Shown one piece after another: positions 25,050-34,274 of a DNA stretch of 64,000 nucleotides. Source of the DNA: Bilophila wadsworthia ATCC 49260 (lineage in GTDB: Bacteria > Desulfobacterota > Desulfovibrionia > Desulfovibrionales > Desulfovibrionaceae); NCBI RefSeq assembly GCF_000701705.1, contig NZ_JNJP01000003.1:85497-149496 (forward strand), given 5' to 3'. The notes under the pieces were generated by a model, which made no database searches, was not told the origin of the DNA, and saw only the letters and a program-made list of their open reading frames with translations. Positions within the stretch are counted from its first letter, which is position 1. Each line of letters starts with the position of its first letter. The position numbers and the translations under genes are program-made.

Positions 25050-25687
25050 GCCGACCTCCAGCCGGGACAGTTCGCCTCAAACACGGCGCGGGCAAAGCCC
25101 ATCGGCGTGGCGCTGCGGAGGTTCGCCCGTTCCGGAGAAGGAGGAAGCCGGTGCATCCTGCTTCCCTGTACCGGTTCAAGACGTTTGGGTGGCGGCATGA
25201 TGAAGCCTCCCCCTGTCCAGAGGCAGGTTTTCTTGGTGTACAGGTCGTTTTCACCTCCCGGATAGCCCGCGTAATCACAGGGATCGAAGGTGTAATCCGG
25301 CTTGCGCCAGTAGGTGGAGATGGTGGAAACGGGGTTTTCGATAAGGTACGGCGCATGTGTCCATTCCGCGAGGCGGATGGAAGCGTAGAACAGGCGTATG
25401 GACTGGAACAGCGCGAACAGCCCCTTGTCCCTGAACCACCGTGCCCCGGAAACGGCCACATCCGTGCAGGGCGGGAAGAAGGCGGCAAAGGTGATGGGGC
25501 GGAACGGCGGCAGCCAGTCGCGCATGTCCGCGCCGACACGGATAATGTTTCCCTGTCTCGTTTCTCCCTGCGGATGCTGTATATCGACGCAGTAACAGAG
25601 GTATCCCGCTTCCGCCCAGGGGCGCACCATGTTGCCGGTCAGGTCAAAGCAACTGATGACGGTTTTTTCCTTGTCGAAAATATCCAT
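25046..25687 (-). CDS. Short DNA C5-cytosine methyltransferase-like protein
   Basis: 213 residues. SCFDLTGNMVRPWAEAGYLCYCVDIQ resembles the SAM-binding motif I region (positions 12-37). FFPPCTDVAVSG puts the candidate catalytic Cys at 74, and LIENPVSTI matches the ENV-type motif VI. It is shorter than typical C5 enzymes and I see no clear target-recognition domain, so activity is uncertain. It lies between dotA and the TraX-position gene. Confidence 0.7.
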   Translation of the reverse strand: MDIFDKEKTVISCFDLTGNMVRPWAEAGYLCYCVDIQHPQGETRQGNIIRVGADMRDWLPPFRPITFAAFFPPCTDVAVSGARWFRDKGLFALFQSIRLFYASIRLAEWTHAPYLIENPVSTISTYWRKPDYTFDPCDYAGYPGGENDLYTKKTCLWTGGGFIMPPPKRLEPVQGSRMHRLPPSPERANLRSATPMGFARAVFEANCPGWRSA

Positions 25688-25688
25688 A

Positions 25689-27791
25689 TCAGCTCCTGAA
25701 ATTCTGTTGCGTCAGTCCCGGCCTGGGGCTGGACGCAGGGGCCTGCGGCGTTGAAGTCCGGGCGTTGCCCGCGCCGGGGTTGTTCCATTGCCGTGAAATG
25801 TCGCCGCGCAGTTCCCGCGCTCCATGAGCGCCAGAGGAAACCGCATTGGTGGAACCGACAAAGACGTTTTTCACACCTGCCTGGTCTTCCTTCTCGCCAA
25901 GGGCGTGGAACTGCTGGCCTATCCAGTTGGTGACGTGTTCGGGCAGATAGTGAATGAGGCTGAAGAACTTGTTGGCCGTCATGATGACCACGATGCCGAG
26001 GATGACCAGCATGGCGAATGTACCGGTGATGCCGATGATTTTTGTCTGCATGGTTCCGCCGACAAATATCTCGAAACCCGCGCCGAGCAGTCTTCCCACC
26101 ACGTTCATGAGGATGACGGCGGCGAAGAATCCGCAGACCATAAGCGGAGGACGAATAATGATGCCGAGCAGCAGGAAGTAGCCCCGTTTGCCGTGCTGTC
26201 CCGCAGCGCCGTCCCCTTCGGGCAGGGCATGGGCACAGAGCCAGAGCGGGGCCGCGACCAGAGCTTCCACCACCAGAATAATCCAGCCGACGAGAGCTGA
26301 AATCCAGCGGATGAACGGAATGGCGGGCAGATAATAAGCCAGAGCCAGGCCATAGAGCAGGAGCGGCAGAAAGACCGTGAACAAGACAAAGGAAATATAT
26401 TTGTCCAGATTGGGAACGGCCTTGCCCACAAACGGCAGCGCCTTGCCCATTGAGTGCGCCACATCCACGACGCCGAGCGCCGAGGCCAGACCCCAGGCCG
26501 AGCCGATGAGGTAGTCCCCCACATCAGATACGGCCATAATGGGATCGCTGGAGGACAATTTTTCAATGGCGACGGGCAGGATGTTCCCGGCCACAAGCTG
26601 ATTCAGCGTGGCCCGCAGCCAGTTGCAGATTTCGTCGAAAGCCCGGCCTTCGTCCGTGACGGACGGCGTGGCCGTGGTGTCGGAAATGCCCCTCCGGCTG
26701 GCGTAGGCGGTCTTGATGTAGTTGGCCACGCGCTCTTTTGCCGCTTCATAGTCGCGCAGGCCGTGCATCAGCGCCTGAAGCTCCGACATGGTGTACTCAT
26801 GCGGACTGTAGGTGATGCCGGAGTACATGGCTTCCCGGACTTCCTGATTGATCCAGGCGATTGACCAGTAGGAAGACCCGGCGATGAACCAGCCGTATTG
26901 CGCGGCGTTTTCCCTGAACTCGTTGAGCTTGTCGTGAAGCTGTCCCTGTTGTGCGTAGCTTTGCAGGCCGGAAAGGATGGTCGTGTTGACCTGATTGGCC
27001 GTATCATACAGGGCGCGAGGCTCGATGGAGGAAGCCGGAGTATCGGGATCGGCAAGCTGTTGCGCCAGCGGCGAGAGCGCGGAAATGGCCGCGCCCACGG
27101 CATTGACCTTACCCCGGCATAAGGCATCGCCTTCGTCCACGCAGGAAACCGTGATGCTTCCCGCATTGCCGTTGAAGATGAATCTGTATTCACCACCGGA
27201 GCGGAACCAGTTGCCGCTGTATGTCCATTCTCCGCCCGGCGTGATGTTCAGGCCGCGCCGTTCGTTCAGGTAATACTGGAGTGTCAGCGATTCCAGAGCG
27301 CCGTTGGTGATGGACGCATAGTGCGTGACGTTCTGATCCGGAGCCTGGGGAGAAAGCTGCCCACCATGCTCCACAAAATACTCCGTACCCAGCTCCCAGA
27401 CGTAGTTGCCGAGATTGATGGAAAAGCCGATGCAGGCCAGGATTGCCACCTGAAAGAGCGACAATCCCTTGAAAATGGGAGCCAATGCCCCCATTGCGCC
27501 CACAAAGCGCAAGGGCATCCACAAGGAACTGTATCGCTTGCCGAAAGGCGTTCCCTCGTGCGCTGTTCCGGCCACGGCGACTGCCAGAACCCACAGGAAC
27601 AGCGCGGAAATGACAGCCAGAGCGATCAGGTTGAAGGCGCTGAACATTTCAAGCATCAATTCCGATGCCTGCGAACCGCCGAGGCTCGTGCCCCAGGTAT
27701 CCCATCCCTGACCGAGAAAGGTGTCCAGAATATGCTTGCTGGCATCGGTCTGGAGCAGGACTTCCGAAGTCGCGGGAAGGTCAGTTGCCAT
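25689..27791 (-). CDS. traY: DotA/TraY polytopic membrane protein
   Basis: 700 residues. Membrane segments cluster at ~50-75 and ~100-125 and from ~455 to ~620, with a long periplasmic domain between, the known DotA/TraY topology. Recognisable blocks include GTPFGKRYSSLWMPLRFVGA and GWIILVVEALVAAPLWLCAH. The C-terminus is a Pro/Ser/Gln-rich tail. DotA is an essential inner-membrane component whose exact mechanical role is not settled. It follows traW by 11 bases. Confidence 0.9.
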   Translation of the reverse strand: MATDLPATSEVLLQTDASKHILDTFLGQGWDTWGTSLGGSQASELMLEMFSAFNLIALAVISALFLWVLAVAVAGTAHEGTPFGKRYSSLWMPLRFVGAMGALAPIFKGLSLFQVAILACIGFSINLGNYVWELGTEYFVEHGGQLSPQAPDQNVTHYASITNGALESLTLQYYLNERRGLNITPGGEWTYSGNWFRSGGEYRFIFNGNAGSITVSCVDEGDALCRGKVNAVGAAISALSPLAQQLADPDTPASSIEPRALYDTANQVNTTILSGLQSYAQQGQLHDKLNEFRENAAQYGWFIAGSSYWSIAWINQEVREAMYSGITYSPHEYTMSELQALMHGLRDYEAAKERVANYIKTAYASRRGISDTTATPSVTDEGRAFDEICNWLRATLNQLVAGNILPVAIEKLSSSDPIMAVSDVGDYLIGSAWGLASALGVVDVAHSMGKALPFVGKAVPNLDKYISFVLFTVFLPLLLYGLALAYYLPAIPFIRWISALVGWIILVVEALVAAPLWLCAHALPEGDGAAGQHGKRGYFLLLGIIIRPPLMVCGFFAAVILMNVVGRLLGAGFEIFVGGTMQTKIIGITGTFAMLVILGIVVIMTANKFFSLIHYLPEHVTNWIGQQFHALGEKEDQAGVKNVFVGSTNAVSSGAHGARELRGDISRQWNNPGAGNARTSTPQAPASSPRPGLTQQNFRS

Positions 27792-27802
27792 ACAGCTCCT
27801 CC

Positions 27803-28900
27803 CTACTGCTGTGCGCCGACCATGCGCGTGTAGAGGTCATCCATTTCCTTGCCGGTCGTGCCCTCCATGCGTGTGAGGTAGTCCAGCGAGGCAATGACGG
27901 TCAGCCTGTCCAGCAAGTCCGTGTTCTTGCGCGTCAGCTCCATCTGGAACGCCTGCATAATCACCAGCTCCCGCAAAAGCCCCGCATCCGTTGCTGTGGC
28001 TATTTGGGCAAACCAGTTCGGGTTCCCGACGCGCATCTGCGAGAGGAGCCTGTACAGTCCGGCTTCGGAGAGCCTGCCGTCCACAATGCCGGGCGGCGTG
28101 CCGCTCCCGCCCGCTTCCGACCACTGGTTTTCCGCCCAGGCCGTGACATCTTCCGGCAGCGTGGGCGCGTGATAGACCACATGGTTGTTCAGGGATTCCA
28201 TGACGGCGGCCACCCGTTCCTCATGGATTTTTCGTGCCGCCGCGTAGGTCTGCCCGGCGGGCGTTTCCTTCTGTTCCTCCGTCACCACCGGCAAGGGACG
28301 GGGATTGGCCAGCGTCTTGACGGCTTCATGGGCCTGCGCCACCTGATCCTCGGTCAATGTACTTTGCAGCGGAAAGAGCGCGTCCAGACTTTCCTGTTCG
28401 GAAGGCTGGTCATCGGCCAGCACACGCTGAAGAAATTCCACCGGCTTTTTGGACGTATGGGCGTGTTCAAGCTGCTTTTCGCGCATGGCGGCGTGGATTT
28501 CCTGTCCGGCCTGAGCGCCGAGCTGGATGCCCGCGCCCAGGGAGCTGCTTCCGCACAGTCCGGCAGGCTGCGCGGCCTTGCCGTACATGTCCTCGGTTTT
28601 CATGGCCTCGCCCGCCACGGCCTGTCCCTTGAGCGTGGCGGCATTGCTTTCCTTGAGCGCGACGAGCGCCCGCACGATGGTGGCGGATTCCGTCTTGATG
28701 GTGCCGATGATGTTCTGCGCGGCCAACAGGATTTCCGAACGGATGGCCTGCGCTTCCGCCGCTGTATAGGCGTTTACCGCCTGAATGGTTTCGGATTTCG
28801 CCGCCGTGACGATGGCTCTGACAGAGCCGCATCCGCAGCCTCCGGCCCAGACCTGAGCCGGAAAAGCCGTTATCAGCAAAGCCAAAAGAACTTTTTTCAT
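27803..28900 (-). CDS. traW: TraW-like exported protein
   Basis: 365 residues from the ATG at 28900, which overlaps the stop of the traU fragment (ATGA). A signal peptide (MKKVLLALLITAFPAQVWAG) is followed by GCGCG and a long helical, Ala/Glu-rich body. Its place between dotO/traU and dotA/traY is that of traW in IncI plasmids, which is the chief basis for the name. No catalytic motif is seen. The longer upstream frame is a shadow of traU. Confidence 0.7.
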   Translation of the reverse strand: MKKVLLALLITAFPAQVWAGGCGCGSVRAIVTAAKSETIQAVNAYTAAEAQAIRSEILLAAQNIIGTIKTESATIVRALVALKESNAATLKGQAVAGEAMKTEDMYGKAAQPAGLCGSSSLGAGIQLGAQAGQEIHAAMREKQLEHAHTSKKPVEFLQRVLADDQPSEQESLDALFPLQSTLTEDQVAQAHEAVKTLANPRPLPVVTEEQKETPAGQTYAAARKIHEERVAAVMESLNNHVVYHAPTLPEDVTAWAENQWSEAGGSGTPPGIVDGRLSEAGLYRLLSQMRVGNPNWFAQIATATDAGLLRELVIMQAFQMELTRKNTDLLDRLTVIASLDYLTRMEGTTGKEMDDLYTRMVGAQQ

Positions 28901-29489
28901 AGTTCCCTCGCTATTTCGTTGGCAATTTCCAGAATGACGTTGACGACTTCCCCATCGGCGTCGCTCTGGTCTTCGACCTTGCGCCTGCGGCGTTCCACTT
29001 CGGCCTTGGCCGAACCGCCCGGAAAACGCGCGGCCAGCCGCCGCAGGGTTTCGGACGGCCCCAGGCGCTGATAGAGATTGTTGCGGATAGCCACGTCTTC
29101 CGTGGTGGTGGAAAAGGCCCAGAGGGATTGCGGGCCGATGGTAAGACTGAGGACAAGCTGGGACATGCCCGAACCAGTCCTGAACAGGGCAATGAGATTG
29201 GAACCGGCCTTGCCGGGCTTGCCCAACCGTGAGAGCGCATGACGGCATGCCCCGTTCAGGCCGAAGCGTTCCGAGAGATTGTCGATGCTTTTCTCGGTTC
29301 CAGAACCGAGAATGACCACGGTTGTGGCCAGTTCGTCCGTGATGATTTTGGGAATGTCGTCAATGGACTGCGTGTACAGTCCGATGGACAGGTTCCACTT
29401 GCGTGATTCCCGCGCCATTGTGGTCATGTCGGCCTGAAGCTGTCCCGCCACCGAGATGTTGTTGGTCACACGGTGAGCCTCATCGTAGC
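28897..29489 (-). pseudogene. traU: C-terminal fragment of DotO/IcmB/TraU ATPase
   Basis: Open frame continuing from the junction at ~29489 (RLSYDEAHRVTNNISVAGQL) to the stop at 28897. The content is the end of a VirB4-family ATPase: ESRKWNLSIGLYTQSIDDIP, VVILGSGTEKSIDNLSERFG and MSQLVLSLTIGPQSLWAFST. The N-terminal ~800 residues are encoded at 41245-43637, so the gene is split by island 2. An internal ATG at 29469 exists, but the truncated product would lack the ATP-binding Walker A. Confidence 0.88.
29483..29489. other. Left att core of island 2
   Basis: TCGTAGC here matches 41245-41251 at the other end. The surrounding ~30 bases are also similar (CCTC.TCGTAGC.CA.TCTTTT). Reading across the two sites rejoins the traU frame. 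The site lies within codons for CYDEAHR-like residues of the ATPase. Confidence 0.6.
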
Positions 29490-29875
29490 TCAGTCTTTTT
29501 TGGCAAATATCTACTTGATATAATTTAATAAAAATTTTTTTGAAAAAAATTTACCCTGCCAGTTACCCCAAAAAATTCGGGATAGCTGAGGACGTTTGCG
29601 GACGGGATTAGACAGAAGGGAGCGGGACTCGGAAAAATTGGGCAACTGGAGTGGGACGAAAAAGCGGGGTAAACGTATTCCATTTTAAGGCATTTTTTGA
29701 TAAGCACATCGGAGAAGCACAGCTAATGCTCATAATTTCAAAATGCGGAGACGGGATTTAAATTACCTATTTAACTCTCTTAATTTATACGGCATATTTA
29801 GAAAAATAAATTTTATACCCCTAAAAATTTTAGCTTTGAGTGGACATTTTAGGGTTTGCCCGGACAAGCTCTAGG
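29490..29875. other. Left end of island 2, non-coding
   Basis: AT-rich with no supported gene. TTACCC and TTACCCC repeats at ~29550-29567, followed by AAAAAATT, resemble those at the left end of island 3 (~44600-44625) and at the right ends of both islands; these are candidate integrase arm-binding sites. Confidence 0.55.
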
Positions 29876-30899
29876 TGTAGAGTGTCAACACGTTGTTCAC
29901 CCTCCGTTCAGCCTTGAGGCTGGAGGTTTTCTGCCAAGAGCCGTATGCGGACGCACAAAGTTGTAGCGATGCGTCCAGACCGGCAAGTTCGCTGTTCTTT
30001 TCTCTGAGTGGGTATACGTGTGTGCGTATGCCCACTCTTTCAAGGCCGTCCTGATAAAGCGTTCCGCCTTGCCATTGGTTTGAGGCCGGTAAGGTCGGGT
30101 CCGTTTATGCTTTATGCCAAACTCCCGGCACGCATCCCGGAATTTTTGGGATTTATAACACGCTCCATTATCCGTCAGTACTCGTTCCACTTTTATGCCG
30201 TGGGCGCTATACCAAGCTACCGCAAACCATAAAAACTCTATCGCTGATTCCGCGGTCTCATCCGGGAGCACCGCTGTATACGCTGCCCTGGACGCATCAT
30301 CCACGCAGACGTGTAAGTATTCCCAGCCTGGGTGGCGGCGACGGACTTGCCGTGTTCCTGCTTTCTTGTGGCCAACGCCGTCAATCTTGCCCAGTCGCTT
30401 GATATCCAGATGCAGCATTTGCCCGGGCTTTTCCCACTGGTAACGCTGGATGGGCGCTTTTTCCTCCAAAGATGAAATCCGGGAGCAGCCGAGTTTACGC
30501 AAGGCCCGGAACACGCTGCTGCGGCAAAGGCCAAGACGTAACGCAATTTCATCACCAGTCAGGCGCTCTTTGCGCAAAGCCAAAATGGAACCAAAATCTT
30601 GTTCCGTCAGTGTGCCCCGGCATCGCTTCGGGCGAGAACTTCTGTCCGCAAGATTCTCAAAGCCTCCCTGCCTGTAGCGGCTCATCCACTTTCTGGCGGT
30701 ACGCAGGCTTACACCAAAACCCGCCGCAACTGCGGCTGCGGGCTTTTCGCTCATCCGCCGGATCATTTCCTCTCGACCGCGTGCAGTCAATTTGGCATTC
30801 TTATGGCTGTTCACCCTGTCCTCGGCTCGGTTTACTGTTGTCTGTCAACTCCAGCTTTACCGGCTTGAGGCAGGGTGAACAACCTATTGGAACATTACA
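29876..30899 (-). mobile_element. IS481-family insertion sequence, complete
   Basis: The element begins TGTAGAGTGTCAACACGTTG and ends in the imperfect complement finishing ...TTACA; the inner part of the repeats, GTTGTTCACCCT, is perfect. It is flanked by TCTAGG on both sides (29870-29875 and 30900-30905), the NCTAGN target duplication expected of IS481. Length is 1024 bases with one transposase gene. It looks intact. Confidence 0.85.
29897..30814 (-). CDS. IS481-family DDE transposase
   Basis: 305 residues. An N-terminal helix-turn-helix (VAAGFGVSLRTARKWMSRYR, ~32-51) precedes the integrase core. The catalytic triad is Asp in LHLDIKRL (~137), Asp in VLTDNGACY (~212) and Glu in NGKAERFIR (~248). 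The C-terminus NFVRPHTALGRKPPASRL is characteristic. The frame is uninterrupted, so the enzyme is probably functional. Confidence 0.92.
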   Translation of the reverse strand: MNSHKNAKLTARGREEMIRRMSEKPAAAVAAGFGVSLRTARKWMSRYRQGGFENLADRSSRPKRCRGTLTEQDFGSILALRKERLTGDEIALRLGLCRSSVFRALRKLGCSRISSLEEKAPIQRYQWEKPGQMLHLDIKRLGKIDGVGHKKAGTRQVRRRHPGWEYLHVCVDDASRAAYTAVLPDETAESAIEFLWFAVAWYSAHGIKVERVLTDNGACYKSQKFRDACREFGIKHKRTRPYRPQTNGKAERFIRTALKEWAYAHTYTHSEKRTANLPVWTHRYNFVRPHTALGRKPPASRLNGG

Positions 30900-30924
30900 T
30901 CTAGGTTTGAACATAATAAAATTG

Positions 30925-31637
30925 GGGGCTGTCCTAGCTAAGAAAAAAGAGCTAGGATAAGACCATGTATGAAAGACGCAGCAGACTAAATTATCGGCAA
31001 CAGGCCGAACTCATAAAATTTTTTGTGGCTGGTGCCACGGCAAGGGCTGCCGGAGAAATGGCAGGAGTAAACCGTAACACAGCCACATCCTATTTCATGC
31101 GTTTGCGACGTCTCATTGCTTCGCATCTCCCCAGTTATCGACTGTCCGGTGAAATAGAAGCCGATGAAAGTTACTTTGGAGGTGTAAGAAAAGGTAAAAG
31201 AGGACGGGGAGCTGCCGGAAAAATAGCTGTTTTTGGTTTACTGAAGAGAAACGGCAGAGTTTACACGGCAATCATTCCTGATGCCCGCACTGAAACACTT
31301 CTCCCCATCATCAAAGAACAGGTGGAACCCGACAGTATAGTCTATACGGATACATTTTCAGCTTACAATGCCCTGGATATCAACGGATTCCATCATCATC
31401 GCATCAATCATTCCCAGAAGTTTGCGGAACAGCATAATCATATCAATGGAATAGAAAATTTTTGGAATCAGGCCAAAAGGCACTTGCGTCGCTTTAACGG
31501 TATCAAGCCTGAACACTTTTACTGGTTCCTCAAGGAATGCGAATGGCGTTTCAATGGAGGCAATCATAAACAGCTCCTAACTCAGCTAACTTATTGGGTA
31601 AAACAAGCAAAACATTAGTCTTAACTAGGACAGCCCC
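30925..31637 (+). mobile_element. IS1595-family insertion sequence, complete
   Basis: Terminal inverted repeats GGGGCTGTCCTAGCTAAGA (30925-30943) and TCTTAACTAGGACAGCCCC (31619-31637) differ at one base. They are flanked by a perfect 8-base duplication TAAAATTG (30917-30924, 31638-31645). At 713 bases with one gene it is a minimal IS1595-type element, inserted 20 bases beyond the IS481 target duplication. Confidence 0.9.
30965..31618 (+). CDS. IS1595-family (ISXO2-like) transposase
   Basis: 217 residues. The ISXO2-like domain shows EADESYFGG at ~63-71, VYTDTFSAYNAL at ~130, and HINGIENFWNQAKRHLRRFNGI at ~160, the DDN/E-type catalytic layout of this family. The N-terminus carries a helix-turn-helix (ARAAGEMAGVNRNTATSYFM). 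The frame is intact. Confidence 0.92.
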   Translation: MYERRSRLNYRQQAELIKFFVAGATARAAGEMAGVNRNTATSYFMRLRRLIASHLPSYRLSGEIEADESYFGGVRKGKRGRGAAGKIAVFGLLKRNGRVYTAIIPDARTETLLPIIKEQVEPDSIVYTDTFSAYNALDINGFHHHRINHSQKFAEQHNHINGIENFWNQAKRHLRRFNGIKPEHFYWFLKECEWRFNGGNHKQLLTQLTYWVKQAKH

Positions 31638-31815
31638 TAAAATTGAAAAAAATTTTCAAGCTGGACAGGCATAATCAAAAAATATTTATTCCTAAATAAT
31701 TTCTTAACAACTCTCCTGTAAATCTGAGCTCAAGACGGCTGGCAACCCGCTGAATGTAGCCGGTCCCAGCAGGCAACACGCTTGAGTGTTCATTTTTACA
31801 TACCTGGAGGGTATT

Positions 31816-32079
31816 ATGAAAAAGCTTCTTTCCATTCTCAGCATTACGGCCATTATCTGCTCACTGTCCTTAAGCCAGGCCATCGCCATGGAAGCCAAGT
31901 CCGGCGACATGAAAAGCGACAAGACCATGATGGACAATGGCATGAAAAAAGACGGCGCCATGGGGAAAGACCATAAGATGATGGACGACGGCATGAAAAA
32001 GGACGGGATGATGAAAGATAAGGGCATGAAAGACGACAAGGGTGTGATGAAAGGCGACAGCATGAAGAAAAAAATGTAG
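31816..32079 (+). CDS. Secreted methionine-rich peptide (MrpX-like)
   Basis: 87 residues from the ATG at 31816, with GGAGGG four bases upstream. A signal peptide (MKKLLSILSITAIICSLSLS..AIA) is followed by ~63 residues made almost entirely of Met, Lys, Asp and Gly, in repeats such as MKKDGAM and MMDDGMKKDGMM. About 15 methionines and no cysteine remain after cleavage. Periplasmic methionine-rich peptides with a methionine sulfoxide reductase are known to soak up hypochlorite in other proteobacteria (MrpX with MsrP/YedY). Its location upstream of a two-component system and MsrAB supports that role; copper binding is an alternative. Confidence 0.7.
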   Translation: MKKLLSILSITAIICSLSLSQAIAMEAKSGDMKSDKTMMDNGMKKDGAMGKDHKMMDDGMKKDGMMKDKGMKDDKGVMKGDSMKKKM

Positions 32080-32091
32080 CTCCCAAGCTGC

Positions 32092-32133
32092 CGGTGGTGA
32101 GCGGGGCCTTTGCCTTGGCCCCGCTTTCCACCG
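32092..32133 (+). terminator. Hairpin between Met-rich peptide gene and regulator
   Basis: CGGTGG..AGCGGGGCC and GGCCCCGCT..CCACCG form a long two-part stem just after the peptide stop codon. There is no strong T-run, so it may act as an attenuator or mRNA stabiliser that lets the small peptide be made in excess over the downstream genes. Confidence 0.55.
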
Positions 32134-32243
32134 TTAAAACAGGGGAGCCGGAGGCCAAATTCTCCATTGTGCCTCCGACGCCTAGAAGCTAAGTTTGGCG
32201 AAAGCTGTGGAGAACTCCCTACTACGCTGAACAGCAGGTGTTT

Positions 32244-32918
32244 ATGTACAATATTTTGGTAGTGGAAGACGAACTGAAAATCGCCCAAACCGTGATGGAC
32301 TACCTTCGCCGCGAGGGCTACGCGGTGCTCCACGCCGCGACCATCGCCGAGGCCTTGAAACTCGTCAGTTCCGATATCGACCTCATCGTACTCGACCTGA
32401 TGCTGCCCGACGGCCAGGGTGAAGACCTTTGCGCACACGTGGTCGGCCTCTACAACACGCCTGTAATCATGCTCACCTCGAAACGTAGCGAGCAATCCAG
32501 AATCAACGGTTTCGCCTCTGGGGCCGACGACTACCTGGCCAAGCCTTTCAGCCCGCGTGAGCTGGTGGCCCGGGTAAAGGCCGTGCTCAAACGCTGTCGC
32601 CCGATGGAGAACGTCATCCACTTGGGCAAAAACATTGCAATCTACATGGATAAACATACGGTCAGCAAAAACGAGACGGAAATCAAGCTGACCCCCAATG
32701 AATACAAGGTGTTGCTCTGCCTTGCCAGCAACAGCAAAGCCGTGGTCAGCCGCGACAAACTGGTGGAATACATCGATTCGCCGGATGCCATGGATCGTAT
32801 TGTGGATGTGCATATTGCGCACCTACGCCAGAAGCTTGAAGACGACCCAAAAAAGCCGGAGATTATCAAAACCGTTCACGGCCAGGGCTACAGCCTGGGG
32901 GTGGAGCGCCATGCGTAA
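32244..32918 (+). CDS. OmpR-family response regulator
   Basis: 224 residues from the ATG at 32244 (MYNILVVEDELKIAQTVMDY). The receiver domain has the phospho-acceptor Asp in LIVLDLMLPDG at ~51 and Lys in DDYLAKPFSPRE at ~100. The C-terminal winged helix includes LTPNEYKVLLCLA and VDVHIAHLRQKLEDDPKKPE. It overlaps the histidine kinase gene by eight bases. It probably controls the peptide and msrAB genes on the same strand. Confidence 0.9.
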   Translation: MYNILVVEDELKIAQTVMDYLRREGYAVLHAATIAEALKLVSSDIDLIVLDLMLPDGQGEDLCAHVVGLYNTPVIMLTSKRSEQSRINGFASGADDYLAKPFSPRELVARVKAVLKRCRPMENVIHLGKNIAIYMDKHTVSKNETEIKLTPNEYKVLLCLASNSKAVVSRDKLVEYIDSPDAMDRIVDVHIAHLRQKLEDDPKKPEIIKTVHGQGYSLGVERHA

Positions 32919-34239
32919 AAACAAGCCATTCCGCAGACTCTTCACGGCCTATTTTGTGGTGATAACGGGCATCACCGTGGTTGTATTCATCTTTTTCGGC
33001 CTACATATCATCGACCGCTTCTTTTCCTATTACGTGGACAAGGTGCATGAAGAGACCCAGCACATGCTGGTCATGCAGGTGGCCATGCACTACAAGATGT
33101 ATGGTAGTTGGAACGGCTATGACGGCAGCGAGACCGGGGCCGCAGCCAAACTCTCCGGCGATTATTTTACCATAACCGACCTGGCCGGAAACACTGTTTA
33201 CACCAGTGAAAAAGGCGTGGAGCGCTGTTGCGCCAACCCCAACCACAAGTACACGCGGGTCAGGCTGCCCATAACGGTTGACGGCAAAACAGTTGGCGAA
33301 CTTACGGCCGGCTATTTCAGCAACCACATCAGTTCACCCGAAGCCGATGCATTCCGGGGCGGCGGCATTTGGCTGGTGGTGCTTTCAATAATCTGCATCA
33401 GCGTGGTGGGCGCGGCCATCTCCATGCTGTTCTTTTACCGGCTCTCCAAGCCAATCCGGCAAATTGCCGTGGCGGCCAAGGATATTTCGACCGGGCACTT
33501 GCAAACCCGTATAGCCATCAAGGGCAATGTGGCCGAAATGCACGAGATCGCGGATTCCATCAACGCCCTTGGCGAATCGCTGCTTAACCAGGAAAAATTC
33601 CGGCAGGAGCTAATCGTCAGCCTTTCGCACGAACTGCGCACGCCACTGCAAATTTTGCTTAGCCAGCTTGAAGCCATGCTCGACGGCATCTACGAGGCGG
33701 ACAGGGAACGGCTTGAGGCAATGCGCGCCGAAGTTGCCCGCACCGGCGAGTTGCTTAACGAGCTTGAAGACCGCCTGATTTACGAAAACGACGCCTTTGA
33801 TCTGAACATTACCCAGGTAAACGTTTCCGATCTGGCCCACAGGGTCGCCATCGGCCACGAGGGCGGCTTCGCGCAAAAAAAACTGGATTTTATCTACAAT
33901 ATTGAGCCGGACGTGATTATCGAGGCAGACTCGGTACGTCTGGCCCAGGTGCTGATTAACCTGCTTTCCAACTCCATCAAGTACACACAGGCTGGCGGGG
34001 CCAGCCTAAGCCTCAAACGCGAGGGCCGGAACGTCGTAATCGAAATAACTGACAGTGGCGAGGGCATGGATGAAGAAACGGCAAAGAATATCATCAACCG
34101 TTCCAGTCAGGCTTTCAAGGCGGTAAACAGCAAGGGCGTTGGCCTTTATATCGCCAAGCTCATCGTGGACAAACACGGCTGGGCGCTCGACATTGAGAGC
34201 CATAAAGGCCGAGGAACCACGGTCAGAATAATCATGTAA
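32911..34239 (+). CDS. Membrane sensor histidine kinase
   Basis: 442 residues from the ATG at 32911. Membrane segments at ~13-35 and ~153-175 bracket a ~115-residue periplasmic sensor that contains a vicinal Cys-Cys pair (GVERCCANPNHKY at ~107-119), a plausible redox or metal sensor. HAMP follows, then the phospho-accepting His in SHELRTPLQ at ~238, and ATPase boxes NLLSNSIKYTQ, DSGEGMDEE and GVGLYIAKLI. It is partner to the preceding regulator. Confidence 0.9.
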   Translation: MRKNKPFRRLFTAYFVVITGITVVVFIFFGLHIIDRFFSYYVDKVHEETQHMLVMQVAMHYKMYGSWNGYDGSETGAAAKLSGDYFTITDLAGNTVYTSEKGVERCCANPNHKYTRVRLPITVDGKTVGELTAGYFSNHISSPEADAFRGGGIWLVVLSIICISVVGAAISMLFFYRLSKPIRQIAVAAKDISTGHLQTRIAIKGNVAEMHEIADSINALGESLLNQEKFRQELIVSLSHELRTPLQILLSQLEAMLDGIYEADRERLEAMRAEVARTGELLNELEDRLIYENDAFDLNITQVNVSDLAHRVAIGHEGGFAQKKLDFIYNIEPDVIIEADSVRLAQVLINLLSNSIKYTQAGGASLSLKREGRNVVIEITDSGEGMDEETAKNIINRSSQAFKAVNSKGVGLYIAKLIVDKHGWALDIESHKGRGTTVRIIM

Positions 34240-34274
34240 CGAGGCCGCGCGTGGTCATGCAATAGAGTAATATT

